Of a stretch of 64,000 nucleotides of DNA, positions 22,487-34,005 are shown piece after piece. Location: the NCBI GenBank assembly GCA_907163345.1, contig CAJQUN010001097.1, forward strand, positions 43,364 through 107,363, in the 5' to 3' direction. Numbering within the stretch: position 1 is the stretch's first letter; each line of letters starts with the position of its first letter. This DNA comes from Haberlea rhodopensis. Its lineage: Eukaryota; Streptophyta; Magnoliopsida; Lamiales; Gesneriaceae. The position numbers and the translations under genes were made by a program. The notes beneath the pieces were generated by a model. That model had not been told where the DNA came from, ran no database searches, and saw only the letters and a program-made list of their open reading frames with translations.

Positions 22487-24537
22487 TGTGAGGGCCAATC
22501 CTAATAATGTGATTAATTATCACACAATGATAATTATAGCGTAAACAACGGAAGATTTGTTTAACATTTAGTAACATGTGGCCCTAAAAATTTCGGCATG
22601 ACCTCGTCGCACGAGAAACATACCACCAATACCAATAGTCAAAATATATATAGATACCATCAGTTTCATCTCCATTAACACAAATCAAACTATGAAACAC
22701 ATATCCATACTGAGCAACATAAACTAAATATACATAAACTCCCTACACTCCAGGGACACACCCCTGGTACATATACGACTGGGATAAGAAGGAAAATAAA
22801 CCTCTCAAGTGTGGCTCCCACCGGTTGTGTACTCTCTGGGGTCCTGGCCACCTGTACTACCTGCCATTGTCCACACACAAAGACAACAACAACCCCCCTT
22901 GGGGGTGAGCAAAAGCCCAATATGGAACGATCATGGAATATACATCATGTATCTATAAAATGATATATGAAATGAAATGCAATGCATGTCATGTCATGTC
23001 GGTATCATACACCCATCCGCTGGGTATCTCGGAGCCAATAAATGAAAGTCCAAATACTACATAGCTAAGCTCGAGCATGTCAAGCAAAGGAATGTCTATA
23101 TGGTGCGTCGTCAAAGCGTCACCGCATCCCAGCTCTTGACATCAGATCATATCATACAGATGACGTCAGCAAGGCGCCACCTTATACCAGTCTCAATAAA
23201 TAGGGATAATCCAAAGGATGACGTCGGCAAACGCCACCAATCCCCATATCAACAAATCATAGCAATCATAAGGGCCACGAATCCCTATGCCTTTCAGGCC
23301 ACTTAATGCCAGTCATAGCACCGTGTACACCCCTTATGATTGATCGAATCCACAATAGTAGGGTATCAAAGAATCGTAGCTCAATATGTATGTCATGCAT
23401 CGATGTATGTATTAAAAACTGATGTGTGTTAACAAAACATTTATTTTCATACATCGATGTGCAATTATGAATGCCATGAATGCCACATAATTTAAATAAA
23501 ATCACGTAGCCACATAAAATCAAGTAATTCACAGAAGTCATCAAATCATATACCAACTGATACAGATACCTGTTGTATGTTACCCGATCGCAACATACCT
23601 TTCCTTCTCGATATCTGAGGGTCGACTTGAACTTGTAGAGTCGATGTATTCACTGTATATCAATGAAATTCACAATTCACTAAATTACTCATTAAACATT
23701 GGTTATCAATTATAGTCATAGATAAACCAATTTAGGGTAATTAGATTGATGCGATTACATCACAATTTAATTTGCTAAATTATTTTTCACCAATTTAAAT
23801 TATTTTTTAATAATTACAGTCCAAATTAACTGGTAATTATCGAAGCAAAGTCGGAAAAATCGAATATCGAATTTTACCCAATTTTCGCACAGTGTCACGC
23901 ACGGTTTTCTTCCGATTCCGGCAAGCTCCGGCGTCGGTACTGGCGGTGACCGGTTCAGAAAGCTTCTTCTAGGTTAGGAGAAGAGATTCGGTGCCTTGGA
24001 TTCGTCCAATTCGTTGTTGAATCGTAGAAATCGGACCAAAAATGCTCGAACCCTAGGCTGTGTGAGTTCGTCCGTTCTAGGTCAAAATTGAAGCACTTTT
24101 CGAACACCAAAATCCAATTATCTGGTATGGAAAGTTTCGCCTCTGAGTTAGGAACACGGTGGTAGGTCGGTCTCGTCGAGAGGTTATCGGACGACGGCGA
24201 ACGGAGCGGATAAGTACACGGTGGTCGGTGAATCGCGCTGAAACTGTGTGTTTTCGCGCCTTTTAGTAGGTGTCCGCGACTATGTGTGTTTGACGTGTTT
24301 ACTATGTGTTTTACGTCCTACACCGATATATATGTGAATTCCCGACCAATTATGAACATCGGATGTCACCGGTGTACTGGTGCATGTACGTTGCATGTAC
24401 AGCTGACACCTGACTTCGTGTCACTACTTTAATCACAAAATGAAATCTATCATTTTAATACAAATTTTTTTATATTTACTAAATTAATTTAACAAAATTA
24501 AATGGAATTAATGTTAATCGAACATCGGGGCATCACA
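22487..24537 (-). repeat. 3' LTR of chromovirus D
   Basis: 2,051 bp, TGTGAGGGCCAATCC to GGGGCATCACA on the plus strand. The 5 bp before it (AATTG) should be a target duplication whose partner is lost. The polypurine tract sits at its right edge, so it is the 3' LTR of a minus-strand element. Near 23095-23250 it carries two or three copies of a GATGACGTC(A/G)GCAA...GCCACC unit; TGACGTCA is a classic bZIP-binding word. Confidence 0.85.
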
Positions 24538-24550
24538 TTTCTCCCCCACT
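24538..24550 (-). promoter_or_regulatory. Polypurine tract of chromovirus D
   Basis: Minus-strand AGTGGGGGAGAAA abuts the 3' LTR. Confidence 0.85.
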
Positions 24551-24613
24551 AGAAAAGATTTCGTCCCGAAATCTCTAGCTTACATAAATATTATATTACA
24601 AACATATTTCATA

Positions 24614-25903
24614 TCACCAGTCATAATACATACCAAAACTAAATTCAGAATACGGATCAGAATATAGACTCGTATACATAGAATACAATGGAGCAGAATC
24701 AAACAAATGTGGATAAGATTCTCGCATCTTGCTTTCCAATTCCCATGTTGATTCTTCCACGCCATGTCGTGTCCATTGTACCCGTACCAACGGAATAGAT
24801 TTGTTACGCAATACTTTCTCCTTCCGATCCAAAATGCAAACGGGATATTCAACATAGCATAACGAAGGATCCAGTTCAACCTCATCAGGCTGAAGTACGT
24901 GTGCTGGATCAGGTTCATATTTCCGTAACATAAAAACATGAAATACATCGTGAATGGCGGATAAGGCTGGAGGTAATGCCAACCGATAAGCAAGATCTCC
25001 AACTCGGTCAAGAATCTCATACGGGCCAACATATCGAGGTGATAGTTTGCCTCGCATGCCAAAACGAACAGTGCCTCGAAATGGAGATATTTTCAGAAAT
25101 ACACGATCACCTTTCTGAAATTCTAAGGGTCGTCTTCGCTTGTTAGCATAACTTGCTTGACGATCCCATGCGGCCTTCATACGCTGTCTAATTAACTGAA
25201 CTTTTTCATTCATTTCTTGTATCATATCAGGTCCAGTCAATTGTTTTTCACCAATTTCTTCCCAGAATAAAGGTGATCTACATCGTCTTCCATATAATGC
25301 TTCAAACGGTGCCATAACAATGCTCGTCTGGTAGCTATTATTATAAGAAAATTCCACCAACGGTAAAGCTTCTTGCCAACCAACATTAAAATCCATCACC
25401 ACAGCGCGTAGCATATCTTCAAGAGTTTGAATATTACGTTCAGTTTGGCCATCAATCTGAGGATGATAAGCAGTACTCATTGCCAAACGCGTACCCATAG
25501 CATCTTGAAAACTACTCCAGAATCTAGAAGTAAATCTGGGATCACGATCAGAAACAATTGAGACAGGCACACCATGCAGTCTCACAATATTCTCGATATA
25601 CAATCGAGCCATTTTCTTATACGGAAAAGTCTGCTCGTACGGAATGAAATGTGCCGATTTAGAAAGTCGATCAATAATAACCCATATAGCATCACAACCT
25701 CGGGGTGATCGAGGAAGATGGGTTACAAAATCCATAGCAATATGTTCCCAATTCCATTTGGGAATTTCAAGACTATGAAGTAACCCTCCAGGTTTCATTC
25801 GTTCAGCTTTTACCTGTTGACAAACTAAACATTTGGAAATAAATTCAGCTATATCCTTCTTCATACGTCTCCACCAGAATTGGGGTCTTAGAGTCATATA
25901 CAT
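24614..25903 (-). CDS. Chromovirus D pol: integrase with chromodomain
   Basis: 429-residue frame with the end of the HHCC zinc site ([16 protein letters not shown]), the integrase catalytic triad (Asp in [11 protein letters not shown], Asp in [13 protein letters not shown], Glu in [15 protein letters not shown]), the GPY/F module ([14 protein letters not shown]) and a C-terminal chromodomain-like segment ([43 protein letters not shown]). The last puts it among the chromoviruses, probably Tekay/Del, which tend to insert into heterochromatin. The frame begins after a shift near 25900 that separates it from the RNase H part; the key residues are intact. Everything 5' of RNase H is missing. Confidence 0.9.
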   Translation of the reverse strand: MYMTLRPQFWWRRMKKDIAEFISKCLVCQQVKAERMKPGGLLHSLEIPKWNWEHIAMDFVTHLPRSPRGCDAIWVIIDRLSKSAHFIPYEQTFPYKKMARLYIENIVRLHGVPVSIVSDRDPRFTSRFWSSFQDAMGTRLAMSTAYHPQIDGQTERNIQTLEDMLRAVVMDFNVGWQEALPLVEFSYNNSYQTSIVMAPFEALYGRRCRSPLFWEEIGEKQLTGPDMIQEMNEKVQLIRQRMKAAWDRQASYANKRRRPLEFQKGDRVFLKISPFRGTVRFGMRGKLSPRYVGPYEILDRVGDLAYRLALPPALSAIHDVFHVFMLRKYEPDPAHVLQPDEVELDPSLCYVEYPVCILDRKEKVLRNKSIPLVRVQWTRHGVEESTWELESKMRESYPHLFDSAPLYSMYTSLYSDPYSEFSFGMYYDW

Positions 25904-26496
25904 CTTTCGGCCTCCAGGTGGATACTATATTTGCTACAATGGGCTTCACGAAGAAGAGCAGATTTCAAATCAGAATTATCAGGAACAACCAACCGACCAT
26001 TAAGTCGTAAGGAACCATCAGAAGATATCTGAAAGCCAGAAGGATGTCCTGCAGACACAAGTTCTTTCGATTTCTGAGTTTGAGAATCATTTTGTTGGGC
26101 TTTCTTGATTTTAGAAATCAATTTCGGCTCAACATGTAATGCAGAAACAGTGACAGAATTCCCATGTGAGTGAAATGTCCAACCAGAAGTACAGATATCA
26201 TCATGTACTTTAGCGATACGAACAGAAGTTAGAACAGAATCATGAACTTTACGGCTGAGAGCATCCGCAATAACGTTCACTTGTCCAGGGTGATATTGAA
26301 TCTCACAATCGAAGTCCTTCAACAGATCCATCCACCAATGCCTCATATTAAGATCAGATTGAGAGAATAGATATTTCAAGCTCTTGTGGTCCGAATAAAT
26401 AACAAATGTTTCCCCGTATAAGTAATGGCGCCAAATTTTTAAAGCAAAAACAATTGCTGCCAATTCTAAATCATGTACGGGATATTTATTTTCATG
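25894..26496 (-). pseudogene. Chromovirus D pol: RNase H and start of integrase, truncated
   Basis: Reads [20 protein letters not shown] and the RNase H tether of Ty3 ([47 protein letters not shown]), then the beginning of the zinc site. Homology continues past the first Met back to HENKYPVHD and stops at about 26496, where the sequence becomes copia gag on the other strand. RT, protease, gag and the 5' LTR are absent. The frame is shifted relative to the integrase at 24614-25903. Confidence 0.88.
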
Positions 26497-26500
26497 AGAG
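26490..26500. other. Breakpoint joining chromovirus D (-) and copia B (+)
   Basis: To the left, minus-strand RNase H homology runs to about here. To the right, copia gag begins in mid-protein at [22 protein letters not shown] is compatible with both sides, so the join may have used 4-6 bp of microhomology. No LTR or target duplication is present, so it is a deletion or rearrangement, not an insertion site. Confidence 0.75.
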
Positions 26501-27846
26501 AATCAAAAGATCTAAACAAGATAGACCTACACGACTTATTTGCTGACTTAAAAGCTTATGAGTTCGAACTAGGTATTCGGATTGAAGATGAACCCAGCAC
26601 AAGTCAACCAACCAAAGCTCTTACTGCATCTGAAGCCCCACCTGTCACAACAGAGATGACTCCTGAAAAAATATGCAACGATGCAATGGTGCTATTTGTC
26701 AAGAAATTTGGAAAGTTTATGAAGAAAAGTCAAAAGACTTATCAATCCTACCCAAGAAGACAAAGCTTCAAAAATAGATCAGATGAAGATGAACGTGTAT
26801 GCTTTAACTGTCTCAAACCAGGACATTTTATTGCTGACTGTCCTAAACCGAAGAAGGATGATCAAAAGAAAGGACCAAAAGAATATAGAAAGTCTAAAGA
26901 GAATAGAAGATCATCCAGAAGAGACAGAGAACAGAAAGTACTGGTGGCGGAAGAAAACAAGAACAAATGGGCTGACTCAGAATCAGAAACTTCTTCCAGC
27001 TCATCCAGTGACAGTGAAGATGAAGAAGTTCATTGTCTAATGGCCAACGACGACTGTGAGGTAAATGATCCTAATCTTTCTGAATTTACACATATTGAGC
27101 TCACAAATGCATTACAGGACATGATAAATGAGTATCAGATGTTGTACGAATCCTTCGAGAACTACAAGACTGAACAACAAGTCCCAACAAAACAGCAGAA
27201 CAACGAATGTGATTGTGAACAATCCACTGAGTTGAAAAGCTTGAGGGATAAAGTAAGTCAGCTCGAGAAAGAAAGGGATGAAGCAACATGTGCACACCAG
27301 AAACTCAGTAAGCTGGTTCGCACATGGAATGCATCTACTGCCAAAAAGGATGAAATGCTTGAGTCGATAAGACTTGCTGGTGATCTTACCGGTATAGGCT
27401 ACTCTAACAATGATAGTAATTCATTCGGCATCCAATCTCAAGTGTGTCTAGAAAGAAACAAGATTCAAACAATGAATTTTGTTAAATCAAGCACAGTATA
27501 TGAACCAAGTGAGTTGGTTAAGGAATCTGTTGAACCAATATTCTTCAAAGAACGGGCATCACACAAAGGTATTGGTTATGTGGAGCCAAAAGAGAAAGCT
27601 CGATAGGGGCAAATGTTTAGAAATAAACATAAACCCACTGGTCAGGCCACTCGAGAGGTAAAACCTAACTGGTATCATAATTGTATGCCTGTCCAAAAGA
27701 GATACATGCTTCCTAACAGAAACCAAAAACCTAAACAACACGCATACACTCAGTATCACATGTATCACCCAAGAATAACTTTTCAGTTAATGCACACACA
27801 TTTCAGGACACACACAGACCCAAACAATTCAGGGTTATACAAGTGA
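26495..27846 (+). pseudogene. Copia B gag, N-terminally truncated
   Basis: It enters at [26 protein letters not shown], equivalent to the middle of copia A gag. The CCHC knuckle CFNCLKPGHFIADC is at about 26799-26840, followed by a Lys/Arg-rich stretch, a Ser/acidic stretch (SETSSSSSSDSEDEEVHCLM) and a long coiled-coil-like region. A TAG at 27604-27606 interrupts the frame, which continues (MFRNKHKPTG...NWYHNCMPVQKRYMLP) to a TGA at 27844. As in copia A, the IQVRVPKGLI tail is in the next frame and ends in an amber codon at 27882-27884. Confidence 0.88.
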
Positions 27847-27881
27847 GGGTCCCGAAAGGACTAATCCTACCCGGACCCAAG

Positions 27882-28319
27882 TAGGATTGGGTACCAATCA
27901 TGTTATCGCTTTAATTGCAGGAAACTAGAATGCATCAAGTTCGGAGCTCAGAATGGTTTCTGGACAGCGGATGCTCTAGACATATGACAGGAAATGCGAT
28001 CGTATTGTCTGAACTGGTGGACTGCAGCGGACCCAGAATAACTTTTGGAGACAACGCGAAAGGTAGAACCATGGGTAAGGGTAAGATTATCTACGGTAAC
28101 ATTATTGTTAAAGATATTCTGTTGGTTGAAAATCTATGCTATAACTTGATTAGCATAAGTCAACTCTGTGACAATGGTCATTCTGTAGAGTTCAACCAAC
28201 ACTCATGCACAATCAAATCTACTGATGACAGTATATTACTTGTAGGAAGAAGGCAGGATAATACATATAAATTGATTGGAATCTTAATCAGCCTACCTCC
28301 TCTACCTTTGCTGCCCTGA
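27882..28319 (+). pseudogene. Copia B protease region and start of GAG-pre-integrase
   Basis: Contains the active-site motif WFLDSGCSRHMTG (about 27955-27993) and the protease body (FGDNAKGRTMGKGKI, VENLCYNLISISQLCDNGHSVEF). It ends in a frameshift near 28280-28320. The first usable frame start at 27915 is arbitrary; upstream in the same frame there are a TAA (27909) and the amber codon at 27882. Confidence 0.82.
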
Positions 28320-28351
28320 ATTCTTCCAAAAATTGGCTTTGGCACAAACGA

Positions 28352-30401
28352 TTGAGTCACTTAAATTTTAAAAATATTGCCAGTCTGCGTAAACTTGATC
28401 TAGTCATTGGACTGCCCCAAATTGAGTTCTCAAAAGATGAGATCTGTGCAGCATGCCAACTTGGTAAGCAAATCAGATATTCCTTTAAGAACAAAGGGAG
28501 TAAATCTTCTTCTCGGTGCCTAGAGTTGCTGCATATGGATCTATTTGGTCCTATAGCAGTAACAAGTCTAGGGGGAATGAAGTATACTCTAGTGTTAGTA
28601 GACGATTATACTCGTTTTACGTGGGTCCTGTTCCTAAGTGGCAAAGATCAGGCTACTCCAAAGCTGATCAAACTACTGAAAAGACTCCAAAATGAGAAAT
28701 CATGTGGGATAGATAGAATTCGTAGTGATAAAGGTAATGAGTTTACCAATCAGTCACTCGAATCATATCTAGATGACCTTGGCATTAAACACGAATACTC
28801 TGCTGCAAGAACTCCTCAACAAAACAGAGTTGCTGAGCGTAGGAACCGCACTTTGAAAGAAGCTGCGCGAACTATGTTTGCGGAATCAGAAATATCGCAG
28901 AGATTTTGGGCAGAAGTCGTCAACACATCATGTTATACGCAGAACAGATCAATGATTAATAAGCGAGCAAATAAAACCCCTTATGAGATCTGGAATGGCA
29001 GTAAGCCAAATATTTCTTATTTCCATGTGTTTGGTTGCAAATGTTTTATTCACAACAATGGAAAGACTCATCTCATCGCTTTTGATGTCAAATCTGATGC
29101 TGGAATATTTCTTGGTTATTCTACAGTTAGTAAAGCCTTCAGAGTATTTAATAATAGAACTTTTACTGTAGAAGAATCAGTGCATGTAAAATTTGATGAA
29201 CCTACTGACTGTACGATATCTAATCTGCAAATCAACAACTTGAGCAATCGACTGGAAATCACTTACATTGATGAAAATGTTGATGATGAGATAAATTACA
29301 GAAGCAGGACTGACTGCTCCTTAGAACCAGAAGTTCCTGAAACCCAAACAGAGGAGTCTGCTGGTCAACAAGCACTGCATCCAGCTGACAATGACACTAT
29401 TGCACATACTCCTGCTGCAGTAGAGGAAGCAAATGAAAAAGATGCAACAATCAGAACCTCTGAAATACCCACTCATATCCAGTCAAATGAAGAGCTCAAC
29501 CCTCTTGGACCTCCGCTCCGGTGGATGAAGGATCATCCTCCCGAGCAGGTCATAGGTAACCCTGTTGCTCCTCTACGCACCAGAGGACAATTAATTAATG
29601 AATTCCTTCATGCTGCATTCATATCTCACTTAGAACCTAAGAAGATTGATGATGCTATGTTGGAGCCAAGCTGGGTAGACGCTATGCAAGAAGAACTAAA
29701 TCAGTTTGAGCGAAACAAAGTATGGTATTTAGTACAGCGACCACAACATCACACTATAATTGGCACCAAATGGGTATTTAGGAATAAATTAGATGAAAAT
29801 GGAACAATAATCATAAATAAAGCAAGATTAGTCGCACAGGGCTACAGACAGAAAGAATGCATTGATTTTGATGAAACCTTTGCCCCTGTAGCTCGACTAG
29901 AAGCAATTCGCATATTTCTTGCATTTGCTGCTTTTAAAGACTTTAAAGTCTATCAGATGGATGTTAAGAGTGCGTTTCTTAACGGCAAACTCCAGGAAGA
30001 AGTTTACGTTGAACAACCTCCTGGATTTGAAAGCCATCAGCAGCCATCTTATGTATTTCGTCTTAATAAAGCCTTGTATGATCTGAAGCAAGCTCCCCGT
30101 GCTTGGTATGAAACTCTATCAAAATATTTAACTGAGCATAACTTTACCATTGGCACGGTGGACAAAACTCTTTTCAAATTCACAAAGGGTGATCATACTC
30201 TGCTCGTTCAAATATATGTTGATGATATTATTTTCGGCAGTACTAACTCAAAATTGTGCGAAAGATTTTCTAAAATTATGCAGGATCAATTTGAGATGAG
30301 TATGATGGGAGAATTATCATTTTTCCTAGGATTGCAAGTCAAGTAATCCAGTGAAGGAATTCTGATAAATCAGTCCAAATATACTAAAGAACTGCTGAAG
30401 A
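28352..30401 (+). pseudogene. Copia B integrase and reverse transcriptase (N-terminal part)
   Basis: 664-codon frame to 30346 with the pre-integrase zinc site ([19 protein letters not shown]), the integrase triad ([37 protein letters not shown]), the acidic linker and the copia RT ([24 protein letters not shown], and YVDD in [14 protein letters not shown]). A TAA at 30344-30346 interrupts RT after FFLGLQVK; the frame then continues to KYTKELLK, where solo LTR 3 is inserted. Asn-Arg replaces the common Asn-Gly beside the integrase Glu (QQNRVAE); other catalytic residues are present. Confidence 0.92.
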
Positions 30402-32869
30402 TGTGATGACCAGGGATTATAGGTGTTAATCCCGGAGTGTTAATAACCCGTAAAGTTGTTTTACGTGACAATTGGAGTTTAATCGAGGTGTTGGGCCTTT
30501 TGGGCTCGTCTATTTGAGTAGTTGGGATCGTTGGATCCCGAGGTTGAGATCGTATTCTCATTTCGGTGAAAACCTGTGAGTTGGGTTTTTAGTGTGACTC
30601 GGAATCTCGGGTGCTTGGTGTGGGCACCGGTAGGGGGTTTTTGAGTTAGAGAGAGAATTTTTGAAAACAGATGATTTTTAATGAATCATGATGTATTTGT
30701 GGGGCTATTAGTATTTTGGGGTATTTTTGCTATAAATACCAGTTGAACCCGAGATTTTAATTATTGGAAGCTTTTTCTCTCCTCCAGCCCGTTTTCTCTC
30801 TCTTCCCGCCGCGAACTCCCGATCCCCTTTTGACCCCGCGCACAAAAGGCCTTCGCCCGTCGCCGTCCGGCCGCCGTTCGGCGCGTGCCACCCGCCGTTG
30901 GAATCGTCTCTTCCAGGCGCTCCTATCCATACCAACAATTCGAAGTTTCGTCGAGAATCGCATTCGGATTTGCCAGAAAAGCGTAGGGTTCGAAAACTGG
31001 AGTTCATCCGATTTTTGGGGCTCGATTTTGGTATGATTTTGGCATGATTATTCTAGTGTTTTTGGGGCGTTTTTAAGCTGATTTTGAGTCGATGATTTCA
31101 TACTTTTGTGGTTCGAAATAATTGTTGCATTTGGTTCGAATTTCAGCTCGATTTTCATGAGTTAGGGTTCGAAAAATTGGGGCTTTTGACAAGGAGTGAT
31201 GATTCTTGTTAGTAATTGATTAATTCATGTTTTAGATGCATTATGATGCTTGATTGTGTTCGAAATTGAGGAAGATTCGAATTTAGGGCTTTGAATTCGA
31301 ATTTTGGGGGTTTTGGCATGTGGGGCGATTATTCGTGTTGTTGATTGATTAATTCATATTTTAGATGAATTATGGTGTTTAATTGGGTTCGATTTGTGTT
31401 GTGAAGGTTCGAAAATTTGTGGGGAATTCTTGAGCAATTTTTTATATTGGTTTATTGTCGTGTGTTGACAATATTTTTGAGGGTTATGGGTGTGCTTGAG
31501 CATGGGTTGCATGTTCGTAATTAATTGTGAATTAATTTATCGTGTTAGCACATCGTTCCTCGGAGCATGGAACTCGAGCAAGGTTTGGCTCGGACTTCGG
31601 AGATTTAAGGTACGTGCGACGTACGAGCATTACTTTATATGAGAGCATTTGTGAAATGCATAATGTATATTGACTTCATCGATGGTTGTGCGCATGGCTA
31701 TATTTATGTGTTGATATATATGGGGTACTGGGCCTATATGACTATTGTACGGCATTTGAGATGCCTGAGAATGATCGTGGGATCATGTACTCATTATAAG
31801 ACATGTGAGATGTCTAGGTATAATGGAAAATTGGTAAAATAAATGCTAGGCATTTGAGCTATCTATGATTGATAGCGAAATTGAGAAATCAGTGCTAGAT
31901 ATTGAGATATCTATATTTGTATGTATAATGAACTTGGAATCATTGATTATTGATACTTGAGAATCAGGCATGCTATGAGTTAAATCAATGTGTTGATTTA
32001 CTGATTTATGAGATTTGATGAGTTTGATGATTGTGAGAACAGGGACAGTACACGGAATCCCGGATGAGGATGTTGCCATCCAGGGAGTATCATTTAAAAT
32101 TCATTAATATTTACTTGTGTTGTAAATTATGAATTTCATTATTGTGATTATGAGATTTTGTGTATTGGTATGCTCACCCCGTTGGGGGCTGTCTCTGTTG
32201 GGGCAGGTGAACAGGTGCATCGATGGCTATGGAGCTGGGCTCGAGCTGTTGATTGGATGCACTCACAGGATCGTGGTACCAGGGCTTGATGGAGCACGGT
32301 ATCGTATAGAGTACTTATATACACCCGAGGTTTATATACACATTTATGATGCTCGCTTGTGAGCATGGATATTCTTGTATATGGGTTGTATATAAAGGCA
32401 TGAGCCTTTCTCTCTTTCATTATATGTTGCATGCAATTGTGGTAGAATTGCTAATGATATGAGAGTCGTTAGTGTATTATGTGGGTGTTGAAACCCACTC
32501 TTGTTGTCTTATGTGTGGTGTCTTCCCTGGCTGGGAATTTACTTTGTGTTCAGTATTCTGTTGGGTATTGTGTATTCCCTGGCCGGGAATTATATTATAT
32601 GATGTGCTTTTGTCTTGGGATAGCTCAATTTACGGGGAGACTCTGCCCAAATTTTTATAAAAGTTCACAATGTGAAAAGTGGCAAAATGGGGATGGTGAT
32701 GGGCAACTCTATGAGTCTATATGTTAGTAGAGATGATCTTATAACGTTGAATATTAAAGGAATTTTGTAAGCATCATTTGAGCTTCCCGATTGACTTTTT
32801 ATTGAAAGCATGTGCCACACATAATGGTTAATACACTAATTAAGGGTTAAGGGCACGGGGGTCCTTACA
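30402..32869 (+). mobile_element. Ty3 solo LTR 3, inserted in copia B reverse transcriptase
   Basis: 2,468 bp from TGTGATGACCAGGGAT to GGGGGTCCTTACA, flanked by the perfect 5-bp duplication GAAGA (30397-30401, 32870-32874). No internal region, so a solo LTR. Its ends resemble those of solo LTRs 1 and 2, but the body is different and lacks the palindrome cluster. It contains many imperfect GAGATGTCTA/GAGATATCTA words at 31740-31920. Open frames inside it have no recognisable product. Removal of LTR plus one duplication restores the copia frame, which confirms the boundaries. Confidence 0.93.
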
Positions 32870-32874
32870 GAAGA

Positions 32875-33634
32875 AATATGGAATGAGTACCAGCTCAGCT
32901 GCCTCTACTCCAATGAGCTCATCTGCCAAACTCGACTTGGACAATTCAGGAATACCAGTCGAAGTTACAATGTATCGAGGCATTATTGGATCATTGTTGT
33001 ACTTAACAGCCAGTCGACCAGACATTATGTTCGCAGTTTGTATGTGCGCCCGATTTCAAGCAAATCCCAAGCAGTCTCATTTCACTGCTGTCAAAAGAAT
33101 TCTCAAATATCTGATAGGAACTGAGAATCTCGGTCTATGGTATCCAAGAGACTCAACTTTTAATCTGATCGGATATTCGGATGCAGACTATGCTGGTTGC
33201 AAAATTGACAGAAAGAGTACAAGTGGATACTGTCAATTTCTTGGAGATAGACTAATTTCATGGGGTTGCAAGAAGCAGACATCCATAGCAACTTCTACTA
33301 CAGAGGCAGAATACCTTGCTGCTGGAAGCTGCTGTGCTCAACTGCTCTGGATTCAGCAACAACTGAGAGATTATGGAATTGAATCCACGGAGGCACCCAT
33401 AATTTGTGACAACACATCTGCAATAGCCATTACATACAACCCAGTTCTTCATACTTGCACTAAACACATTGACATCCGTATCATTTTATCAGAGATCATG
33501 TTATGAAGAAAGAGATCCGGCTGGAGTATATCTCTACCGAACAACAGGCAGCAGACATTTTCACAAAACCCCTACCGGACGCTAAGTTCTCCTACTTTCG
33601 AAATATTCTTGGTTTAATTGAAATCAATCCTTGA
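32875..33634 (+). pseudogene. Copia B RT C-terminus and RNase H
   Basis: Continues RT directly after the solo LTR ([34 protein letters not shown]) into RNase H ([53 protein letters not shown]). A one-base shift near 33480 breaks the end; the proper terminus ([20 protein letters not shown]) is in another frame and stops at 33632-33634. Confidence 0.9.
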
Positions 33635-33656
33635 TTATTCTTTTGGTAATGTATTC

Positions 33657-33697
33657 AGGGGGAATTACTTAGTTTATTCGCATAAATTAAGGGGGAA
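33657..33697 (+). promoter_or_regulatory. Two polypurine-tract-like sites between pol and envelope-like ORF
   Basis: AGGGGGAATT at 33657 and AAGGGGGAATTTT at about 33689, just after the pol stop. With the tracts at 37153 and 37593 this gives four copies, as described for the multiple PPTs of Sireviruses. Confidence 0.6.
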
Positions 33698-34005
33698 TTT
33701 TAGTTAAAAATTTATATTGGTTATTTAAGCTCAGCTGGTAATACAATGGTCTGCTGCAGTAGGTGTATACGTACCAGTAGGACTCTACATCCAGTAGATG
33801 TTTCTTACCAGTCGGACCCTACATACCAGCAGACTTTGCCAAGTATGCTTTGACTAAAATAACCTTCGATATCTATTAACCTACTGGAACGTCGGAATTC
33901 AAATTCATTTTTTTGTTATAAAATAAATTATTTGAATCCCGCCCAAATCCTGTCCTTTTAATTATTTTTTAAATCTTTAAATCGTTAGATGATCGCCACG
34001 TACCC

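Noticed and set aside
32883..33506. Independent host gene in this frame
   Set aside because: It is the RNase H end of copia B, in frame with RT once the solo LTR is discounted.
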